NCBI GenBank assembly: GCA_039619475.1
Contig: CM077116.1
Location: 19,031,443-19,095,442 of the forward strand
DNA from: Icerya purchasi
Lineage: Eukaryota; Arthropoda; Insecta; Hemiptera; Monophlebidae
DNA length: 64,000 bases
Direction: 5' to 3'
The notes beneath the pieces are model-generated. The model searched no databases. It worked only from the letters and a program-made list of their open reading frames with translations, and was not told the origin of the DNA. How positions within the stretch are numbered: position 1 is the stretch's first letter; the number at the start of each line of letters is the position of its first letter. The translations under genes were made by a program, and so were the position numbers. Positions 58,601 to 64,000 of the stretch are shown piece after piece.

Positions 58601-59650
58601 AGGGACTTTATTGAAACATTTTCGTAAAATTCTTACCGACAGACGGTCTAGTACCTTCAGTCCGGACTGCGTACTTTCAACTGCGATAGCGGCACGCATT
58701 CTGTCGCGAGGCGTGATGAGTTGCTTCGTTGATCGTTTGATAATAACCAGGCCGGTAATGATGATAACGATCGTGATGATGGTGATGTTTCTATTGTTGA
58801 GATAATTTTCCCAGAGCCGCGTGGATACCGGTCGACTGAGGGGAGGCGAATCCGAAGTTAATCGAGTAGGCCATTAAAAAGCTGAACGCGATGATTTATT
58901 CCGGTGACGCATGTCAGCGCGGACGCCGACCCGAGTGCCCCACACACATCGCGCGTCCACCGTAAATCGTCGTTGGACCGTCCCGTTGACGCTCGGTATC
59001 GCCGATGAGATAATGACGAACGCGTTCTTTGATATCAATTGAACGATAGGAGACGACGATGACGCGTAAAGAGCTGGCTAAGGAAGGTATCCAGTTTTAG
59101 AGACGGACGACTGGTAATTTTTCCGTAATCGTAATCATCTAATGGCCGAGGGGTCGTCACCTACATCGAAGGGTGAAAGACTGGAGAGACGTCGATTCTC
59201 CAGCTGCGTCCGTATTCTTCTGACCATCCGGACGGTCTGTGTAACGTTGATGATGAGCGATGGAAGCAGACCAGACCACACCGTGGTGAATCTTCTTTTT
59301 ATTCCGATTACTTTGACCTGCTCCGATGCTACGGACATTTTTCATCTGAGGCCGATTTCTTGCGTTTTCCTTAGAGGGTTTTCAACGGTGGTGCCGGTAC
59401 CGTGTAGGCCCCATCGGTAGTCGGCTTTGTCGTCTATTTTGTATGGACCGCGCGATATCGATGAAAGAGATTTACGAGACAGATAACAAGTACGCGATTC
59501 CGCGCACATACGGTAAATTGACCGGTTGATCGGAGTCGCTGATTGGTTTCAGATGATTTCGCTACACTGTTGCGCCAGTTAGAACAACGGTCCATTTGAT
59601 AAGAGGTTGTTGCGCGCGCGCTAATCGATTATTCCTGACCATTCCTGCCT
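58601..59650. other. GC-richer island, function unknown
   Basis: This block is clearly richer in G, C and CpG than its surroundings (for example 58900-59060 and 59140-59330) and has overlapping 62-92 codon frames on both strands, none with a known motif. It may be single-copy host DNA such as a conserved regulatory segment, a promoter or an exon, or an old unrecognised element. I cannot tell which. Confidence 0.4.
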
Positions 59651-60089
59651 GCGCCTATTTTACATATTCCTCGGTCTACCATTCCTCCTTATTTTATGCC
59701 CGCGCGCCTTTTTTTTTCTTTCTTTTTTTTTTTTTTTTTCTATTTCCCGAGAAAATGTGTGAAAATATGTAAATAACGACTTAACGGTGAACCGCTGTGT
59801 GACAGATGAAATCCCAAATTATTCCATAAAATGAAAGATTAAAAAAATAATTACTCCTATTTGTAATAACAAAGTGTGCAAAAAAAAAACAAACGATTTT
59901 CAATCTGACAAGCTCAGAAAGCCCAAAAGACTAAATAAATTATAATTAATCGAAAGAACGCGATATATTTAGTTGAAAAAAATGAATAGATCAGGGACTA
60001 CACTGATAGGAAATATTTCTACCTGAGAGTATATTTTGACGTTTCGACGGCACAAGTCGGGCAATTTGGTTTCTCGGTTGTTTCTGCAA
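59651..60089. other. Short non-coding gap
   Basis: Pyrimidine-rich run at about 59709-59741, A run at 59880-59889. No terminal repeat of the neighbouring piggyBac relic was found. Confidence 0.5.
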
Positions 60090-61763
60090 AGTGTTTACGT
60101 TGGATCTTCTAACTATATGCGGTCTAGTCATAGCCAGATTTCTTTGAAAAACATTCGTCGTAATAATAAGTGGTCAGTGTTTTCTTTGTATATTATTTGA
60201 CTGTTTATGCCGGCAATATTCGGAATTGAGAAAAATGATCTCATCGGCCATCTGCGGGTCATTGTACCCACGGAATATTCTTCTTTCATTTGATCGACTA
60301 CATCCGTCTTTAGTCCCTCAGTAATATGTTATGATTTCTGGTTTCGCAGCAGCACCGGTAGTTTCATCGATCTTATTATCATTGTGTAAAGATGGCAATA
60401 GTAGAACCACTTTTTTTTTTATTTTTATTAGGCACATTAGAACTTTCTACTCACCAAATCTGAACATTGTACTCGGGGCTTAACTCTATCTTTGGTAGGT
60501 AGAAAGCAAGGTGGGATTTCTTTTTTGTTTTTTTTTTGGCAAAGCGCCTACTATAGTTGTTCGGTGATTAGCAACCAGCTCATCGGCAAGAAGAATAGAC
60601 ATAAAGTAATTATCCATCGTTATATTTCGGCCAGTATTCAAAATATTTTTGGATAATCTTTTCACTAAAGCGCTTAGACTATTAGCAACCTTGAACTGTC
60701 CTTCTGGTTGCTTACCGGCATACATGGTATAAAATTATTTCGAATCAACGAGAGTATATATTTTTATATCGTATTTTGCTAGTTTATTCGTCATGTATAG
60801 ACGGAATTTGCAACGTCTTCTAAATAACTCTAACATCTCATCAATTGTACCATTTTCTCCAATCTAGTAATGTGTCTGACAATTGGTGACGAAGGTTTCA
60901 AATATATTCCTCATCGCTGCCATATTATCAGTTTTAGCCCGTTTTTCTCTGGTTTGCACATCGTCAAAACGAATATTTCTTAACAGAATAAACAATCTTG
61001 TCTTTGACACTCTGAATATGTAAGGCGCAGTCCCATCATCAACCCACATTTCACGAATGTTTAGGTGATGCATTTTTTTTAGCCCAGCCATAAGTAAAAA
61101 CCCAATTTCAGTCAAGCCGGTTTCTTTGGTATCTCGCTCCATCGAAAATTTATCCTTAATATATGTGTATATTCGTGAATAGCGCGACGTCTTTCAGCAT
61201 TTGTTTAGTAATAAACAAATTAAAACATTCCAATGGTGTTGTAGAATTTTTAGCATCTTCACCTTGCACTCCGAGGGGATTTATGACAACATTCTCTCGC
61301 CTAGTTCGTATATTAGGTCTTGAAGGAGAATGTAATAGCCACTTAGTTCCATCTTTTCCTTCATACTTAGGAACTTTTGTAGGTCGTCGCTCTGAACTTG
61401 CTTCGGAACGGTTGCGGCTTCACTATGTAGTGTTCTGCATTGACGTTTTAAACGCCACGACGGTCTCTGGGGCGCGATAACTACGGAAGGGCTACGACAT
61501 CCTTGCGTTACAGCGGATCTACGTATGCGACGGCGAGATGACTTCAGCGAAGGCGCAGTGGCTACTACAGGCAATAGTCGAGAGGTTGATGGTACATCCT
61601 TATCACATCCTGCCGCTGATCGTTCTGTATCAGTATTATGATCATTATATTCACATTCTCTGTCACTTTCGGATACATTTTCCAATAAATTTTGTGCACC
61701 AGCTTCTTCAAAATCCGACTCCTCTTCCAACCACGAAATTATTTGTGCGTCTTGTTTATTCAT
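60090..61763 (-). pseudogene. piggyBac-family transposase, decayed
   Basis: Start taken at 61763 ('MNKQDAQIISWLEEESDFEE'), an acidic N-terminus usual for the family. Then: 'NPLGVQGEDAKNSTTPLECF' and 'FITKQMLKDVALFTNIHI' (~61260-61160), 'IGFLLMAGLKKMHHLNIREMW' minus its last residues (61110-61050), 'LLRNIRFDDVQTREKR', 'GTIDEMLELFRRRCKFR' (first catalytic Asp, ~60845), 'YAGKQPEGQFKVANS', 'NTGRNITMDNYF' (second Asp, ~60610), 'LLADELVANHRTTIVGAL', 'KPEIITYY', 'DVVDQMKEEYSVGTMTRRWP' (third Asp, ~60265) and 'FFKEIWL' near 60100. The order and size (about 560 codons) fit a complete transposase. Stops and frameshifts in at least four places kill it. The Cys-rich C-terminal finger and the TTAA-bounded ends were not found. 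Confidence 0.9.
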
Positions 61764-62798
61764 TTTGTATACTTCACGCATCACTTACCTAAAAAGATAT
61801 AAAATGAACTAAGCAAAACAAAAATAAAAATAACCCAATAATTAATCAAAACAAACTAAATATCAATATTATTACGATATTTACATCAAAACAACATTAT
61901 ACGCATTGAAAATCAGTAACCTTTCAACTAAAGTAAAAAAACAAAAAACATGAATTTTACTTATGTGAGTAGTCGCACAATGAACAATTTTCCATCAAAC
62001 GCGACACACCGACAGCAACCGTTGCCTCTTGCGGTCACATGCGCAATGAATTTCTTCTAATTTCTAAAACAAGGAGGTGAGATACTAGGGGCGGCTACTA
62101 GGACACTTTCCCTTGACAAATGCATCGTGTACAAAATAACACGAATTTTTTTCCGTAGGGGGCAAAATGCTCATAACGCGAACCCTCTAGCGTTATTAAC
62201 CTATTTTCATTTGATAAATTAAACATCGAAGTGTTTTTTGAAAATTAGTTTCAAAATGGGCGTATAAGACGAAAGAGTATTTGAAAGGGCGTAATTTATT
62301 AACGTTCGAAGGCATCGGCGGTCCGAAAAAATTTCAAAAAATAAGAAAAGGAAAACTTGGTGACATTCCCGAAATTCTAAGTCCGATTTAGCCGAATAGA
62401 TTTCCGGTTGTGTGAAATATTGTATTTTATTTAGGATTACAAAGTTAGTTTAAAAAAAAAAAGTTACGGACAGTTTCCATGATTTTTAGTAACAATTCGC
62501 AGAATATGTAATAACAAGTAAGCAGCATTTATAGAAGAAAAAAAAAAGGTCTAAAAATTACTAATAATAAATAGGAGGAGCTTTAAAACCGAATATAAAT
62601 ATACTAAATAAATCGAGAATGTAAATCGTTTTTTTTCTTTTTTTTTGTTTTGGAACATTTCAGCTGGATAATATAATTTCATAATACTAGTTAAATTTTT
62701 AAAGAAAAATAAATTTGACAAAGTACCATCAACTGGCATATTTGTTGTTTCGCGTACTTTATTAAAAATTTAATCTAATTTCATTTAATTATCCTTTT
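61764..62798. other. Upstream flank of the piggyBac relic, no gene
   Basis: Would contain the 5' UTR and 5' end of the transposon. I found no clear TTAA-CCC boundary. Remaining sequence is AT-rich with A/T runs (62451-62462, 62630-62646). Confidence 0.5.
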
Positions 62799-63060
62799 TT
62801 AACCGACTTCAAAAAAGGAGGAGGTATTCAATTCGACTGTATTTTTTTTTTTTTTTTTTTTTTATGTGTATTACCACAGAACTTTCTTCTAGATGAACCG
62901 ATTTTGATGATTCTTCTTTTATTTGAAAGGTGGTGTTTGTCATGTGGTCCCATTTAAATTTGGTCAAGGTCCGACCGGTAGTTTTTGAGTTATCCTTAAT
63001 AATGCGGGAGATTGAAGCTTTTTGGATGCTTTTCATTCATGATTGTTTTCACCGTCGGAT
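62799..63060. repeat. Dispersed arthropod-type repeat ('accgacttcaaaaaaggagg')
   Basis: Begins 'accgacttcaaaaaaggagg', then 'aggtattcaattcgactgt', a T run, and later 'tgaaccgattttgatgattc' and 'gtggtcccatttaaatttgg'. I recall this text as a widely dispersed repeat in arthropod genomes; its class is not known to me. 'accgacttcaa' recurs at 63212 inside the next inverted repeat. No coding frame. Confidence 0.5.
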
Positions 63061-63182
63061 TAGATTTTTGACTTAAAATACTATAAATTTGCCAAATTAC
63101 CATGGAAATGTAGCTTTTGGTGTTTTTACCGTCTAAATAAATGTTTTAATTTAATTGAATAAAAATGCACTAAAAAGTAAAA

Positions 63183-63608
63183 AATAAAATGCTTTTTTAC
63201 AAAAAATAAATACCGACTTCAAGGTTTATTATAAAAATTTAAAAATGCACTAAAAAGTAAAAAATAATTACTCCCGATAAAATATATATATATCAGAGTG
63301 ATATAACTTAAGGTGATATCGTAATTCTTATACAACATTAATTTTTTGGAGTTGGCATCAAATTCATATTAAAAGAATAATTAAAAACTGCATTAAATGT
63401 TGATTAAATTGTTCCTAACATGAATTTAATTCCAACTCCAAAAAGTTAATGTTGTATAAGAATTACGATATCACCCTTAAGGTGTTATATCACTCTGATA
63501 TATATATATTTTATCGGGAGTAATTATTTTTTACTTTTTAGTGCATTTTTAAATTTTTATAATAAACCTTGAAGTCGGTATTTATTTTTTGTAAAAAAGC
63601 ATTTTATT
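63183..63608. repeat. 426-bp inverted repeat (foldback/MITE-like)
   Basis: The left arm from 'aataaaatgctttttt' (63183) to about 63370 pairs with the right arm from about 63419 to 63608. Few mismatches are visible, rising towards the centre. The loop is about 45-50 nt. Part of the arm ('aaaaatgcactaaaaagtaa', 63240) has an extra copy just outside the left border at 63162, so the left border has been duplicated or the element has a nested copy. No coding content. Confidence 0.9.
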
Positions 63609-64000
63609 ATTTTGAAGTATCTAAAAAATATGCGTTCTCTGTTTATTATTAACAGATTTCAATGCCATTGGAAATCAACTAATAAACGTGCTATATTCTG
63701 TTATAAACTTACCCTCATAAATGGCGAATCCTGATTTTTTAACTGGTACACTCCTGTAAGATAGAAAAATGTTGAAATAAAATAAGCTCGACAAGCAACT
63801 AATAAACAAAATTAAATCAAGAAGGCTTCTTTTTTTTTTTTTTTTTTTTTTTTTTTTGGAAAAGTAACGAAAAACAAAAAATATTAAATTAATGTCAAAG
63901 AAAATGGATATTTAAATTTCGATAGAGGAAATTAACAGATCTACTATATGGGTTATTTGCATGAACAGCAAAAAGGAATAATGTAAAATGAATTCAAAAA
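63609..64000. other. AT-rich end of window
   Basis: A long T run lies at 63829-63857. No gene recognised. Confidence 0.55.

Overview
The window reads as AT-rich nuclear DNA of an arthropod, most likely an insect. Every protein relationship I can recognise belongs to a transposable-element family common in insects: mariner, piggyBac, hAT, Dong/R4-like, Jockey-like and RNase-H-bearing non-LTR retrotransposons, Penelope-like elements, and probably a Helitron. Long (TTA)n, (TA)n and (CA)n microsatellites, homopolymer runs and hairpin repeats fill much of the rest. I recognise no host protein-coding exon, rRNA or complete tRNA. The species cannot be named from this sequence.

Left part (1-11.1 kb): a diverged ~330-bp satellite (1.15-2.27 kb) is followed by a mosaic of dead retroelements and one dead DNA transposon. 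A Jockey-like fragment (+) ends in a TAA-rich tail at 4.16 kb. The 3' end of a Dong/R4-like element (-) abuts that tail. A hAT transposase relic (-, 4.78-6.22 kb) and a second, much longer Dong-like copy (-, 6.22-9.72 kb) follow; the latter's 5' end lies against a TTA microsatellite. A decayed RNase H/C-terminal fragment (-, 10.0-10.7 kb) and three retroelement 3' tails in opposing orientations close the region.

Middle part (11.3-42 kb): the clearest gene is an intact 358-codon mariner transposase in a complete 1319-bp element with identical 29-bp ends. It is followed by a 508-bp, almost perfect palindrome (13.84-14.35 kb). After that come long stretches of apparently non-coding DNA broken by a Jockey-like RT end (18.1 kb), a possible Penelope-type hairpin (25.2 kb), a 5'-truncated Jockey-like element (29.9-31.2 kb) joined to a 16-bp minisatellite, another inverted repeat (34.2 kb), an RNase-H-bearing fragment (35.3-36.1 kb), a third Dong-like copy lying exactly between two TTA microsatellites (36.89-37.97 kb), and a tRNA-like SINE head (41.5 kb).

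Right part (42-64 kb): diverged repeat pairs, a hairpin flanked by 13-bp direct repeats (43.7 kb), two Penelope-like fragments with GIY-YIG signatures (45.0 and 48.6 kb), four copies of a poly-A-ended retroposon tail (one at 41.95 kb, three at 45.8-46.4 kb), a 77-bp micro-MITE (52.3 kb), an internally deleted mariner (54.1 kb), an RNase H fragment (55.4 kb), a probable Helitron relic (57.5 kb), a GC-richer island of unknown role (58.6-59.65 kb), a decayed piggyBac transposase (60.1-61.8 kb), a dispersed repeat (62.8 kb) and a 426-bp inverted repeat (63.2 kb).

The genes do not form a cooperating pathway. They are a nested record of independent insertions. Only the mariner at 11.4-12.7 kb looks capable of activity. 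I found no convincing undescribed system. The best candidates for follow-up are the near-perfect 508-bp palindrome, the Dong-like insertions tied to TAA repeats, and the Penelope-associated hairpin and ribozyme-like motifs.
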